A stretch of DNA of 64,000 nt from Klebsiella sp. RIT-PI-d (lineage in GTDB: Bacteria; Pseudomonadota; Gammaproteobacteria; Enterobacterales; Enterobacteriaceae). Where the stretch lies: NCBI RefSeq assembly GCF_001187865.1, contig NZ_LGIT01000012.1, positions 1-64,000 of the forward strand, given 5' to 3'. The position numbers and the translations under genes are program-made. Below the pieces are notes generated by a model. That model ran no database searches and was not told where the DNA came from. It saw nothing but the letters and a program-made list of their open reading frames with translations. This document shows positions 33,604 through 43,900 of this stretch, piece after piece (within the stretch, counting starts at the first letter, position 1; each line of letters begins with the position of its first letter).

Positions 33604-34608
33604 TCAGCTTTTCGTGGCCGAGGCAACATTTACCCGCGTAACCGGCGAGCTTTGACGATTTTCCCACAGCACCGTCAGACCGCGCTGCAGGGCGATAAAA
33701 ATAAATAATAAGATGCCGATGGCAATTTTGGTCCACCAGCTGCTTAACGTGCCGTCGAAATTAATATAGGTCTGAATGAGTCCCTGAATTGCCACGCCAA
33801 ATAAGGTGCCTAATACCGTACCGACCCCACCGCTTAACAGCGTTCCGCCAATAACTACCGACGCAATGGCATCCAGTTCAACGCCGACGCCCGCCAGGGC
33901 GTAGCCAGCCTGGGTATAAAGGGAGAAGACAATCCCCGCAAGCGTCGCAAGGCCAGTTGACAGCATATAAATACGGATAGTGGTGCTGCGCGTAGAGATG
34001 CCCATCAAATTGGCAGAGGTAGCGTTGCCGCCAATGGCATAGACTTCGTTGCCAAAGCGCGTGCGGCGGGCGAGGAAAATGCCGATCACGACCACCCCGA
34101 GCATGAGCAGGCCCATCGCACTCAACCGTCCACCGCCGGGAATTTTCCACGCCAGGCTGGACAGCGTGTCGTATATCGGGTGATTAATCGGGATCGACTC
34201 TTCCGAAACCAGGTAGCTTACGCCACGCAGAAAGAACATCCCTGCCAGCGTAATAATAAACGCCGGGATTTTTAGCGCATCAATCAGTAATCCCATAAAG
34301 GCGCCGAACGCGCAGCCCATCGCCAGCACCAGCGGGAAAGCCACCAGCGGCGACAGGCCCCAGAAGCCGATCGCTTTGGCAAGAAACACGCCGGTGAAGG
34401 CGATAACGGAGCCAACCGACAGATCGATGCCGCCGGAGAGGATCACAAAGGTCATGCCAACGGCGATAATCCCCAGAAAAGCGTTATCGGTCAGGATATT
34501 GCAGATGACCCGCGTTGACGCGAAGCCAGGGAACTGGGTCAGGCAATAAAGATAGCCCAACACAAATACGCCGAGTGTGATCATCAGCGGCAGGTTACGT
34601 TTTATCAT
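33604..34608 (-). CDS. yjfF: galactofuranose ABC transporter permease YjfF
   Basis: 334 residues from ATG 34608, overlapping the ytfT end by 14 bp. AraH/RbsC-type permease (BPD_transp_2) with 9-10 helices. The signature GGIDLSVGSVIAF (about 58) and GGTLLSGGVGTVLG near the C-terminus are typical. It works with YtfT as the membrane pair of the YtfQRT-YjfF importer. Confidence 0.96.
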   Translation of the reverse strand: MIKRNLPLMITLGVFVLGYLYCLTQFPGFASTRVICNILTDNAFLGIIAVGMTFVILSGGIDLSVGSVIAFTGVFLAKAIGFWGLSPLVAFPLVLAMGCAFGAFMGLLIDALKIPAFIITLAGMFFLRGVSYLVSEESIPINHPIYDTLSSLAWKIPGGGRLSAMGLLMLGVVVIGIFLARRTRFGNEVYAIGGNATSANLMGISTRSTTIRIYMLSTGLATLAGIVFSLYTQAGYALAGVGVELDAIASVVIGGTLLSGGVGTVLGTLFGVAIQGLIQTYINFDGTLSSWWTKIAIGILLFIFIALQRGLTVLWENRQSSPVTRVNVASATKS

Positions 34609-35617
34609 GACCACCTCTTCTTTTTAGCATCTGGATAAAGAGCGGTGCCTGAACAATCAGCACGCACATCACCACTACGGCTTTCACCACCTGATTCAGT
34701 TCCGGCGGAAAGCCGGAGAGCAAAATGCCGGTGTTCATCCCCTGAATAATCAGCGCGCCGACTACCGACAGAAACAGATTAAAGCGTCCGCCCATCAGCG
34801 ATCCTCCGCCAATAACCACGGCCAGGATCGCATCCAGTTCCAGCCATAATCCGGCGTTATTGGCATCTGCCCCGCGAATATCCGCGGCGACGATAATCCC
34901 GGCAATTGCCGCGCACACGCCGCTCAGAACGTATGCCAGCATCACCACCAGTCGGGTATTAACGCCGGCGTTTTTCGCCGCCCGAATATTAATCCCGACG
35001 GCTTCAATAAACATGCCGAGCGCCGTTTTGCGGGTAAAAAGCCAGAACAACAGCAGCGTCACAAGGGCGATAATTACCGGCGTCGGGAAGAAAAACAGCG
35101 ATCCGCTGCCAATCCATGCCAGATGCGGTGAGTTAAACGTAACGATTTGCCCGGAAGTAATAAGCTGCGCCACTCCCCGCCCGGCCACCATCAGGATCAG
35201 CGTGGCGACGAAAGGCTGGATCTTGAGAATGGCTACCAGAATGCCATTCCACAGCCCGGCCAGCGCGCCCGCGCCCAGCGATGCCAGCAGCACGACGGTC
35301 AGTGAATGCCCGGCTACGGTCATTGAGGCGGCGGTAGCGCCGGCAATGGCCATCACTGCGCCAACGGAAAGATCGATACCGCCAGTCGCAATCACCAGCG
35401 TCATACCGATCGCCAGCAGGGCAACAGGGGCCGCCCGATTCAGGATATCAATCGGGCTACCAAACAGCCGCCCGTCCTGTAACACTATCTGGAAAAAGTG
35501 CGGGGCAACCAGGCTATCAACCACCAGCACCAGTGCCAGCGCAATCAGCTGCGGCATGCCCGGAGGCCAGTGAAAGCGCCGTTTTGGCGGCGTGGTTTGC
35601 GGAAGAGATCGGGACAT
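34595..35617 (-). CDS. ytfT: galactofuranose ABC transporter permease YtfT
   Basis: 340 residues from ATG 35617 (MSRSLPQTT). RbsC-type permease with GGIDLSVGAVMAIAG (about 78) and GGGSLMGGRFNL (about 275). The start 13 bp after ytfR follows GGAGAATCTTGTG. It is paired with YjfF. Confidence 0.96.
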   Translation of the reverse strand: MSRSLPQTTPPKRRFHWPPGMPQLIALALVLVVDSLVAPHFFQIVLQDGRLFGSPIDILNRAAPVALLAIGMTLVIATGGIDLSVGAVMAIAGATAASMTVAGHSLTVVLLASLGAGALAGLWNGILVAILKIQPFVATLILMVAGRGVAQLITSGQIVTFNSPHLAWIGSGSLFFFPTPVIIALVTLLLFWLFTRKTALGMFIEAVGINIRAAKNAGVNTRLVVMLAYVLSGVCAAIAGIIVAADIRGADANNAGLWLELDAILAVVIGGGSLMGGRFNLFLSVVGALIIQGMNTGILLSGFPPELNQVVKAVVVMCVLIVQAPLFIQMLKRRGGHDKT

Positions 35618-35630
35618 CACAAGATTCTCC

Positions 35631-37127
35631 TTATGCCGCAATGGCATTCATGATCGCCGGAACGGAGAGCTGATCCAGCGGGATCTCCGCCACCTGTTTG
35701 CGATCGCGCATAATAATGACCCGATCGGCGTAACCCACCAATTCTTCCAGTTCAGAGGAGATCACCAGCAGCGCCAGCCCATCGGCACACAGCGTTTCGA
35801 TCAGGCGAATAATTTCGGCGTGTGCGCCGACGTCAATACCGCGGGTTGGCTCGTCAAGGATCAGGAATTGCGGGCGGGTCAACAGCCAGCGCGACAGCAG
35901 CACTTTTTGCTGATTGCCGCCGGAGAGAAACTCAATCGGCTGTTCAGCGCTGGGCGTGCGGATACCTAACTGGCGAATAAAGCGCTCAGCAATCGCGTTT
36001 TGTTCACGACGAGGAATGGGGCGCAGCCAGCCGCGCTGGGCCTGAAGCGCCAGAATAATATTCTCACGCACCGAGGCGGCGGCGATAATACCGTCAGTTT
36101 TACGATCCTCCGGGCAAAAGCCGATGCCAAGACATGACGCCTGGTGCGGTGAACGCAATGTTTGCGGCTTGCCTTTGATCATCGCGCTGCCGCTGTCAGC
36201 CGGTTTGATACCGAAAATAACTTCTGCCGTTTCCGTGCGCCCCGATCCGAGAAGACCGGCCAGTCCGACGATCTCGCCCGGCCTTACTTCCAGGTTGAAT
36301 GGATGGATCACCCCTTTTTTGCCAAAATCATTGAAGGCGGCCACCGGTTTCTCACTCAGTAGCGTACGTCCTGCCCGCTGGAGCGCATTATTATCCAGGT
36401 CGCGGCCGAGCATCATTTTTACCAGTTCGATCTGTGGAAGCTCTCGCGTCTCACGGCAGCCGACAAAGCCGCCGTTGCGCAGAACAGTAATGCGATCGCT
36501 CACCTCATAGACCTGATCGAGAAAGTGAGTAACAAACACCAGACTTACGCCCCGATCCCGTAGCTGGCGCATCAGGGTGAAAAGCATCTCTACTTCCTGC
36601 GTATCCAGACTGGCAGTCGGTTCGTCGAGGATTAGCACTTTTGCTGAGAGATCGATAGCGCGGCAGATCGCCACGATCTGCTGCATGGCGACCGAGAAAC
36701 GATTAAGCGGTTCGCGTACGTCCAGTGAAAAACCGTATGACGCCATTAATGCCGTCGCCCGGCGTTCCATCTCTTTACGGCGCAAAAAACCGAAACGTCT
36801 GGGTTCGCGGCCAATAAACAGGTTATCTGCCACCGACATATTGGGCAGCAGATTAACTTCCTGATAGACCGTGCCAATACCCACTTGCTGAGCATCGGCG
36901 GTATTTTTGGGCGAAATGACGTTACCATCCAGCCAGATAGTGCCGCGATCGGGATGATAAACGCCGGTCAGCGCCTTAATCAGCGTCGATTTGCCGGCAC
37001 CGTTTTCGCCGAGCAGAGCCATAATTTCGCCGCGACGCAGGCTAAAATCGACATTGTCGAGCGCTTTGACACCGGGGAAGAATTTACTCAGTCCTTCAGT
37101 GCGCAGGATGTCCTGATGTGTATGCAT
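35631..37127 (-). CDS. ytfR: galactofuranose ABC transporter ATP-binding protein YtfR
   Basis: 498 residues, two fused ABC domains. The first has GENGAGKST (Walker A) and VLILDEPTASLD (Walker B). The second has the degenerate Walker A GLLGSGRTE, the signature LSGGNQQKV and FLILDEPTRGID. This asymmetry is usual for AraG/RbsA-type proteins. It energises uptake of galactofuranose bound by YtfQ. Confidence 0.97.
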   Translation of the reverse strand: MHTHQDILRTEGLSKFFPGVKALDNVDFSLRRGEIMALLGENGAGKSTLIKALTGVYHPDRGTIWLDGNVISPKNTADAQQVGIGTVYQEVNLLPNMSVADNLFIGREPRRFGFLRRKEMERRATALMASYGFSLDVREPLNRFSVAMQQIVAICRAIDLSAKVLILDEPTASLDTQEVEMLFTLMRQLRDRGVSLVFVTHFLDQVYEVSDRITVLRNGGFVGCRETRELPQIELVKMMLGRDLDNNALQRAGRTLLSEKPVAAFNDFGKKGVIHPFNLEVRPGEIVGLAGLLGSGRTETAEVIFGIKPADSGSAMIKGKPQTLRSPHQASCLGIGFCPEDRKTDGIIAAASVRENIILALQAQRGWLRPIPRREQNAIAERFIRQLGIRTPSAEQPIEFLSGGNQQKVLLSRWLLTRPQFLILDEPTRGIDVGAHAEIIRLIETLCADGLALLVISSELEELVGYADRVIIMRDRKQVAEIPLDQLSVPAIMNAIAA

Positions 37128-37139
37128 ATTTTATCCTCT

Positions 37140-37368
37140 ACCCATTCCCCTCACCTTCTTCCACAGGAAGAAGGTACGGTGTGGTGCGCGATGCGATGCC
37201 CGGCGTCGAATATAGCGTTGCCACCGGGGACAGGCATTACAGGGCGCGGCCTCGTGTTGCGAGAAACTTTCTGGCGTTCGATATCACAGCCTGAAAAGCC
37301 CAGGCAAGGTGTCAAATGTGGCCGGATGTGCTCCCTCTCCCTCAGGGAGAGGGCCGGGATGAGGGTGG
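37140..37368. repeat. repeat-rich gap inside the ytfQ-ytfR interval
   Basis: The 242 bp gap between ytfQ and ytfR holds inverted repeats: CCTTCTTCC-ACA-GGAAGAAGG (about 37149-37169), a REP-like stretch around 37195-37240, and CCCTCTCCCT-CA-GGGAGAGGG (about 37332-37353). They are probably BIME-type elements that lower downstream expression relative to the binding protein. Confidence 0.65.
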
Positions 37369-37369
37369 T

Positions 37370-38326
37370 TTAGTACCCCATATTTTTCTTCTTCTCTAAC
37401 TCTTCTTTCGCCGTATCCGGCAGATAGAGCGTCGACTTAGTGATCGTTAATTTCTCAGGCTGCGTGCCGTCTTTCTTGAATTTTTCCAGCGCGTCAAATG
37501 CCGGACCCGCCATATTCGGCGTCAGTTCAACACTGGCATTCGCTTCACCGTCAATCATCGCTTTATAAATGTCCGGAACGCCGTCAATCGAACCGGTAAG
37601 AATATCGCTACCCGATTTCAGGCCGGCTTCTTTAATGGCCTGGATGGCACCGATCGCCATATCGTCGTTATGGGCGTAAACCATGCAGATGTTTTTGCCG
37701 TTGTTTTCCGCTTTGATAAAGCTCTCCATAACTTCTTTACCCTTACTGCGGGTAAAGTCGCCGGACTGAGAGCGGATAATCTTAATATTTGAGGCTTTAG
37801 AAATGGCCTCTGCGAAGCCTTTCTTACGATCGATAGCCACGCTGGCACCGACGGTCCCCTGCAATTCGACAACATTGCACGGTTTACCTGCGACGGTTTT
37901 CACCAGCCAGTCACCAATCAGGCGGCCTTCCAGTACGTTATCGGCGGTGACGGTGGTCATGTAGAGCGATTTATCTTTCACATCAATGGAGCGGTCGAGA
38001 AGGATCACCGGGATTTCCGCATCTTTCGCCTCTTTCAGTACCGGCTCCCAGCCCGTCGCCACCACTGGTGCAATGAAGATCGCGTCAACGCCCTGAGCGA
38101 TAAAAGATCGCACCGCTTTGATTTGGTTTTCCTGTTTTTGCTGGCCATCAGCAATCTTCAGGGTGATGCCGCGTTTTTGAGCTTCGCTTTTGGCGACGCT
38201 GGTTTCTGCCGCGCGCCAGCCAGATTCAGAACCGACCTGGGAAAAACCGACGGTCAACGGGGCGGCCATCGCCATAGACGACATGGCTGCCGAAACTGCT
38301 GTGACTAAAAGTAAGCGCTTCCACAT
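37370..38326 (-). CDS. ytfQ: galactofuranose-binding periplasmic protein YtfQ
   Basis: 318 residues. Signal peptide 1-21 (MWKRLLLVTAVSAAMSSMAMA), then a ribose/galactose-binding type I fold (VGFSQVGSESGWRAAE ... VYAHNDDMAIGAIQAI ... GSIDGVPDI). It delivers furanose galactose to YtfR-YtfT-YjfF. First gene of the operon. Its upstream region has a GalR-type operator and a second inverted repeat. Confidence 0.96.
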   Translation of the reverse strand: MWKRLLLVTAVSAAMSSMAMAAPLTVGFSQVGSESGWRAAETSVAKSEAQKRGITLKIADGQQKQENQIKAVRSFIAQGVDAIFIAPVVATGWEPVLKEAKDAEIPVILLDRSIDVKDKSLYMTTVTADNVLEGRLIGDWLVKTVAGKPCNVVELQGTVGASVAIDRKKGFAEAISKASNIKIIRSQSGDFTRSKGKEVMESFIKAENNGKNICMVYAHNDDMAIGAIQAIKEAGLKSGSDILTGSIDGVPDIYKAMIDGEANASVELTPNMAGPAFDALEKFKKDGTQPEKLTITKSTLYLPDTAKEELEKKKNMGY

Positions 38327-38391
38327 AAGAGCGTCCTCGTAGGGTTATTGTGAGTAAAAAGTCACCTGCGCTTGAACTATAGACAAACCGG

Positions 38392-38414
38392 GATGTAACA
38401 AAATGAGTTACATC
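38392..38414. promoter_or_regulatory. inverted repeat over the ytfQ -35 region
   Basis: GATGTAAC (38392-38399), 7 bp, GTTACATC (38407-38414). The half-site TGTAAC equals that of the operator at 38550 but with wider spacing. Confidence 0.6.
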
Positions 38415-38549
38415 ACACTTCAGAAAAAAGAACACTTCATTAACAAGGGCCTTGGGCGCGAAGGGCGATGCCGCGGGGGATAGCGGGAAAGCGAAAGCCT
38501 GATAAAAATGAATAATTTTCAGCCAGTTATTCGCTTTGTCAGGCCACTT

Positions 38550-38563
38550 TGTAACCGGTTACA
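38550..38563. promoter_or_regulatory. GalR/GalS-type operator
   Basis: Perfect palindrome TGTAACCGGTTACA, fitting the GTGKAANCGNTTNCAC pattern of LacI/GalR operators. E. coli ytfQ is reported to belong to the GalR/GalS regulon. Confidence 0.78.
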
Positions 38564-38682
38564 CAAATTTATACAGTAAGTAGCTGACTTTATGGATATT
38601 CCTGTCACCAGAGAGGCGATTAAGACCGATCCTGAAAAAGCGCGGGAAGAAAAACAGGTCAAGACATTCTGCGGCAGTTGGC

Positions 38683-38688
38683 TATAAT
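38683..38688 (+). promoter_or_regulatory. ppa promoter -10
   Basis: Perfect TATAAT 41 bp before the ppa start; the -35 is not clear. Confidence 0.7.
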
Positions 38689-38728
38689 ACCGGGCACTTG
38701 TTTGCCATACATTTTAAAGGAAACAGAC

Positions 38729-39256
38729 ATGAGCTTACTCAACGTCCCGGCCGGTAAAGATCTGCCGGAAGATATTTACGTTGTTATCGAGATCCCGGCG
38801 AACGCGGACCCGATCAAATACGAAGTCGACAAAGAAAGCGGCGCGCTGTTCGTTGACCGTTTCATGTCCACTGCGATGTTCTATCCGTGCAACTACGGCT
38901 ACATCAACCACACCCTTTCGCTGGACGGTGACCCGGTAGACGTTCTGGTCCCGACGCCGTATCCGCTGGAGCCGGGTTCAGTGATCCGCTGCCGTCCGGT
39001 TGGCGTGCTGAAAATGACCGACGAGTCTGGCGAAGATGCCAAACTGGTTGCGGTTCCGCACACCAAACTGAGCAAAGAATACGATCACATTAAAGATGTG
39101 AACGACCTGCCGGATCTGCTGAAAGCGCAGATCACCCACTTCTTCGAGCATTATAAAGATCTCGAAGCGGGCAAATGGGTCAAAGTTGACGGCTGGGATA
39201 ATGCAGAAGCAGCGAAAGCAGAGATCGTGGCCTCTTTCGAGCGCGCGAAAAAGTAA
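38729..39256 (+). CDS. ppa: inorganic pyrophosphatase
   Basis: 175 residues from ATG 38729 (MSLLNVPAG) behind AAAGGAAACAGAC; E. coli Ppa has 176. Family I Mg2+-dependent pyrophosphatase with the signature DGDPVDVLV (about 66-74) and the active-site Lys/Glu/Tyr residues ([23 protein letters not shown]). In E. coli ytfP-tamBA follow; here an unrelated block begins after its terminator. Confidence 0.98.
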   Translation: MSLLNVPAGKDLPEDIYVVIEIPANADPIKYEVDKESGALFVDRFMSTAMFYPCNYGYINHTLSLDGDPVDVLVPTPYPLEPGSVIRCRPVGVLKMTDESGEDAKLVAVPHTKLSKEYDHIKDVNDLPDLLKAQITHFFEHYKDLEAGKWVKVDGWDNAEAAKAEIVASFERAKK

Positions 39257-39278
39257 GAACGTTTCTTTGTGTGAATGA

Positions 39279-39307
39279 AAGCCTGGCCATCGCGCCGGGC
39301 TTTTTTA
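39279..39307 (+). terminator. terminator after ppa
   Basis: AAGCCTGG / CCGGGCTT stem followed by TTTTTT. It marks the left side of the synteny junction. Confidence 0.85.
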
Positions 39308-39359
39308 TTAGCTGCGATACGCTTAATGCCTGATGGCGCTGTGCTTATCAGTCCTGTGT

Positions 39360-40286
39360 CTACGACTGGATCTGCCACGGACGTCCCAGCGCGCTGCCCT
39401 GCACCCCGTGTTCATTGAGATACTTATCCAGTTCAACCATTCCGGTCCAGCGGTTTTCACACCATAGTGGCGCTAACAGCGTTGGCCGCCGGGCGCTGGC
39501 GGAAATACGATGAAAAATAATCTCCGGCGGCGTGTGGCGGATCATCTCCCCGGCAGTGACGGTATAGTCGTCCAGTTCAATGCCGTTTAACCTGCCCGCC
39601 TCCCATGCTTTCGCCATAATGCTGCCTTTCACAATATGCAGAGGATGAAGCTTGATGCCGTCCACGCCGGTATCAACCACCTGCTCCAGGGTGTGCAGAC
39701 AGTCGTCCTGCCCTTCGCCCGGCAGACCAACGATAAGATGCGCACAGACGTTCAGCCCGCGCTCGCGTGCCAGCCGGGTAGTTTTTTGGTAGCAGGCAAA
39801 ATCATGCCCACGGTTGATACGGTGCAGCGTTTTATCCTGCGCGCTTTGCAGCCCCAGCTCCAGCCAGATTTCATAACCCCGATCGTGATACTCGCTAAGG
39901 AGATCAAGCACCGCTTCCGGGACGCAGTCCGGACGGGTACCGACGCAAAGCCCCACGATATTCGCCTGGCTTACGGCCTGTTGATACATGGCGCGCAGTA
40001 CCTGGACTTCAGCAAACGTACTGGTATACGCCTGAAAGTAGGCCAGATAGCGCGTAGCACGATTAACCCGCGTAGCCTGATGCGCCAGCTGTTCAGAGAT
40101 GGATCGATACTGCTGGGCTTCGTCGGCAAACGAGGCGACGTTACAAAAGGTGCAGCCGCCACGCCCAATGGTGCCGTCGCGATTCGGACAGCTAAAACCG
40201 CCGTGCAGCGTGAGCTTATGAACTTTTTGTCCGTGGCGACGCGCCAGATCCCCACCAAACATATTGACTAATTTTTGTAACTGCAT
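39360..40286 (-). CDS. yhcC: YhcC, TIGR01212 family radical SAM protein
   Basis: 308 residues. Cys33, Cys45 and Cys48 (SCPNRDGTIGRGGCTFC) are the radical SAM cluster ligands in the spacing characteristic of this family. The (beta/alpha) barrel follows, with GLQSAQDKTLHRINRGH. The molecular role is not established. In E. coli it lies divergent from gltB, as here, but ppa is about a megabase away there. Confidence 0.95.
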   Translation of the reverse strand: MQLQKLVNMFGGDLARRHGQKVHKLTLHGGFSCPNRDGTIGRGGCTFCNVASFADEAQQYRSISEQLAHQATRVNRATRYLAYFQAYTSTFAEVQVLRAMYQQAVSQANIVGLCVGTRPDCVPEAVLDLLSEYHDRGYEIWLELGLQSAQDKTLHRINRGHDFACYQKTTRLARERGLNVCAHLIVGLPGEGQDDCLHTLEQVVDTGVDGIKLHPLHIVKGSIMAKAWEAGRLNGIELDDYTVTAGEMIRHTPPEIIFHRISASARRPTLLAPLWCENRWTGMVELDKYLNEHGVQGSALGRPWQIQS

Positions 40287-40958
40287 AATCTAATAAACCG
40301 CCCTGATGAAGGGGCATAAGCCTGCCACTTTTAGCCGCCGTCGGCGATGACCTGGATCAATCGCCCGGAACGGCGCTTACCTATTGAATAAACAGTCACA
40401 ATTACCGATATTTCATGCATGTGTCAGATGATGACTTTTACTTATAGTCAGCAAAAATATTTCGTTTATTACATCAGCGATTGAAAACAGTTTAATACGG
40501 CATGGTAATATCTTTATTGCAGTATAAAATGCTAATCTAACGCTTAAAACAAGCACTATAGACGGGTGGCGCGCTTCTCTTATAGTGAGACAGATCACAC
40601 TCTTATGCCCGTCAATTCTGCATTCAGCACCAGTCTATAAACTTTATAAGTAAGTTAATTCAGTGAGTTATGTGCTATTTAGCACATTTTTGCATAAATA
40701 AGAATGTCATTTGACCTGGGTATCAATTCCCGATAACTTGGAAATCCGCTGGAAGCTTTCTGGATGAGCCGCTGGCTCATCATATTTATGCAGTAATTAA
40801 GATTCCCTCTTAAGCAAGTTCTCAACACTTGTGTGACCTGTGCGAATGGATAGTAAAGAGGGCGAATGCGAGGCAGGTTAGCCCCGTCGCCATGCTCTTG
40901 CTGTGCCCGTGCGCCGCGTCAAGAGGGTCTCCCGTAGAGCCTGGGGAGGTTCACTGAT
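40287..40958 (+). other. gltB upstream region (672 bp)
   Basis: AT-rich, no gene. It contains a CRP-like site AGTGA-GACAGA-TCACA (40584-40599), an 18 bp palindrome ATGTGCTA-TT-TAGCACAT (40670-40687), a promoter candidate TTGACC-17 bp-TAACTT (40711-40739), and a hairpin GATGAGCC-GCT-GGCTCATC (40763-40781). Lrp and IHF sites are known in E. coli gltBDF but I cannot place them with confidence. A 61-codon minus-strand frame here lacks a ribosome binding site and is not called. Confidence 0.65.
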
Positions 40959-43900
40959 ATGTTGTACGATAAATCCCTTGAGAAGGATAACTGTGGTTTC
41001 GGCCTGATCGCCCACATAGAAGGCGAACCTAGCCACAAGGTAGTGCGCACAGCCATACACGCACTGGCCCGTATGCAGCACCGTGGCGCCATCCTCGCCG
41101 ACGGTAAAACCGGTGATGGCTGTGGCCTGCTGCTGCAAAAACCCGATCGCTTTTTTCGCATTGTTGCCGAAGAGCGCGGATGGCGTTTAGCTAAAAACTA
41201 TGCCGTTGGGATGCTATTCCTGAATAAAGATCCTGAACGGGCCAAAGCCGCGCGCGCGATTGTTGAAGAAGAACTTCAGCAGGAGACGCTGTCGATTGTG
41301 GGCTGGCGCGAGGTGCCGACCAATGACGGCGTTCTCGGTGAAATCGCCCTCTCCTCTATGCCCCGCATCGAGCAGATTTTCGTTAATGCTCCGGCAGGAT
41401 GGCGTCCGCGTGATATGGAACGCCGCTTGTTTATCGCCCGCCGCCGCATTGAAAAGCGTCTACAGGAAGATAAAGACTTCTACGTTTGTAGTCTGTCAAA
41501 CCTGGTGAACATCTATAAAGGTCTGTGTATGCCGGCGGATCTGCCGCGCTTCTACCTGGATCTGGCCGATCTGCGTCTGGAATCGGCCATCTGCCTGTTC
41601 CACCAGCGCTTTTCGACCAACACCGTGCCACGCTGGCCGCTGGCACAGCCGTTCCGCTACCTGGCACATAATGGTGAGATTAATACCATCACCGGCAACC
41701 GTCAGTGGGCGCGCGCGCGTACCTATAAATTCAAAACGCCGCTGATCCCGGATTTACATGATGCCGCGCCGTTTGTTAACGAAACCGGTTCTGACTCCAG
41801 CTCCATGGATAACATGCTTGAACTGCTGCTGGCCGGCGGAATGGATATTGTGCGTGCCATGCGTCTGCTGGTGCCGCCCGCCTGGCAAAATAACCCGGAT
41901 ATGGACCCGGAGCTGCGGGCGTTTTTCGACTTTAACTCCATGCATATGGAGCCATGGGACGGTCCGGCAGGCATCGTGATGTCCGACGGTCGCTTTGCCG
42001 CCTGTAACCTTGACCGTAACGGTCTGCGCCCGGCACGTTATGTCATAACCAAAGATAAGCTCATCACCTGCGCGTCTGAAGTCGGGATTTGGGATTATCA
42101 GCCGGATGAGGTCGTTGAAAAAGGCCGCGTCGGTCCGGGCGAATTGATGGTTATCGATACCCGGGGCGGACGCATTTTGCATTCGGCCGAAACCGATGAC
42201 GATCTGAAAAGCCGCCATCCTTATAAAGAGTGGATGGAGAAGAACGTGCGCCGTCTGGTGCCGTTTGAAGACTTGTCTGACGATCAGGTTGGGCAGCGCG
42301 AGATGGACGACGATCTGCTCGCCAGCTATCAGAAACAGTTTAACTACAGCGCCGAAGAGCTGGATTCTGTGATCCGCGTGCTGGGCGAAAATGGCCAGGA
42401 GGCGGTCGGTTCAATGGGTGACGATACCCCGTTTGCCGTACTCTCCAGCCAGCCGCGCATCATTTACGACTATTTCCGCCAGCAGTTTGCCCAGGTCACG
42501 AATCCGCCAATCGATCCCCTGCGTGAAGCGCATGTTATGTCGCTGGCCACCAGCATCGGTCGCGAGATGAATGTCTTCTGTGAAGCAGAGGGCCAGGCGC
42601 ACCGCCTGACCTTCAAATCACCGATCCTGCTGTACTCCGATTTCAAACAGCTGACCACCATGACCGAGCATCACTACCGTGCGGACGTGCTGGATATTAC
42701 CTTTGATGTGACGGAAACCAGCCTTGAAGACACAGTGAACGCACTGTGCGATAAAGCCGAGCAGATGGTGCGCGACGGCACGGTGTTACTGGTGCTTTCC
42801 GACCGCAATATTGCCAAAAATCGCCTGCCGGTGCCGGCACCAATGGCGGTAGGTGCGATCCAGACGCGTCTGGTCGATAAGAGCCTGCGCTGCGATGCCA
42901 ATATTATTGTCGAGACCGCAAGCGTGCGCGATCCGCATCACTTCGCCGTGCTGCTGGGCTTTGGCGCGACGGCGATCTATCCGTATCTGGCCTACGAAAC
43001 GCTGGCGAAGCTGGTTGACAGTAAAGCGATTGAAAAAGCGTACCGCACCGTGATGCTCAACTACCGTAACGGCATCAATAAAGGTCTGTACAAGATCATG
43101 TCCAAGATGGGCATCTCAACCGTTGCGTCTTACCGCTGCTCTAAACTGTTTGAAGCCGTTGGATTACATAAAGACGTTTCCAGCCTCTGCTTCCAGGGCG
43201 CGATCAGCCGGATCGGCGGTGCAGGCTTTAGCGATTTCCAGCAGGATCTGCTGAACCTGTCAAAACGCGCATGGCTGGCACGTAAGCCGCTGGATCAGGG
43301 CGGATTGCTGAAATATGTCCACGGCGGCGAATATCATGCCTATAACCCGGATGTCGTGCGCACGCTGCAACAGGCCGTCCAAAGCGGCGAGTACAGCGAT
43401 TATCAACAGTATGCGAAGCTGGTTAATGAGCGTCCGGCGGCAGCGTTACGCGATTTGCTGGCGATCAATCCGGGTGCCGATGCGGTCAATATTGACGATG
43501 TAGAACCGGCGACCGAGCTGTTTAAACGCTTCGATACGGCGGCAATGTCTATCGGGGCGCTGAGTCCCGAAGCCCACGAAGCGCTGGCGGAAGCCATGAA
43601 CAGCATTGGCGGTAACTCGAACTCTGGTGAAGGCGGCGAAGATCCGGCGCGCTACGGCACCAATAAGGTGTCGCGCATTAAGCAGGTCGCTTCAGGGCGC
43701 TTTGGCGTGACGCCGGCCTACCTGGTGAATGCCGACGTGATTCAGATTAAAGTCGCTCAGGGTGCGAAGCCGGGTGAAGGCGGTCAGCTGCCGGGCGATA
43801 AAGTCACCCCGTATATCGCCAAACTGCGCTACTCGGTGCCGGGCGTGACGCTGATCTCCCCGCCGCCGCATCATGATATCTACTCTATCGAGGATCTGGC

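Larger units (their letters stand above)
38327..38728. other. divergent ytfQ-ppa regulatory region
   Basis: 402 bp carrying the ytfQ promoter (TATAGT at 38381-38376, minus) overlapped upstream by an inverted repeat, a GalR/GalS-type operator, and the ppa promoter. Confidence 0.75.

Noticed and set aside
40413-40598. 61-codon minus-strand frame in the gltB upstream region
   Set aside because: GTG start without a ribosome binding site, AT-rich regulatory DNA, no protein-like features.
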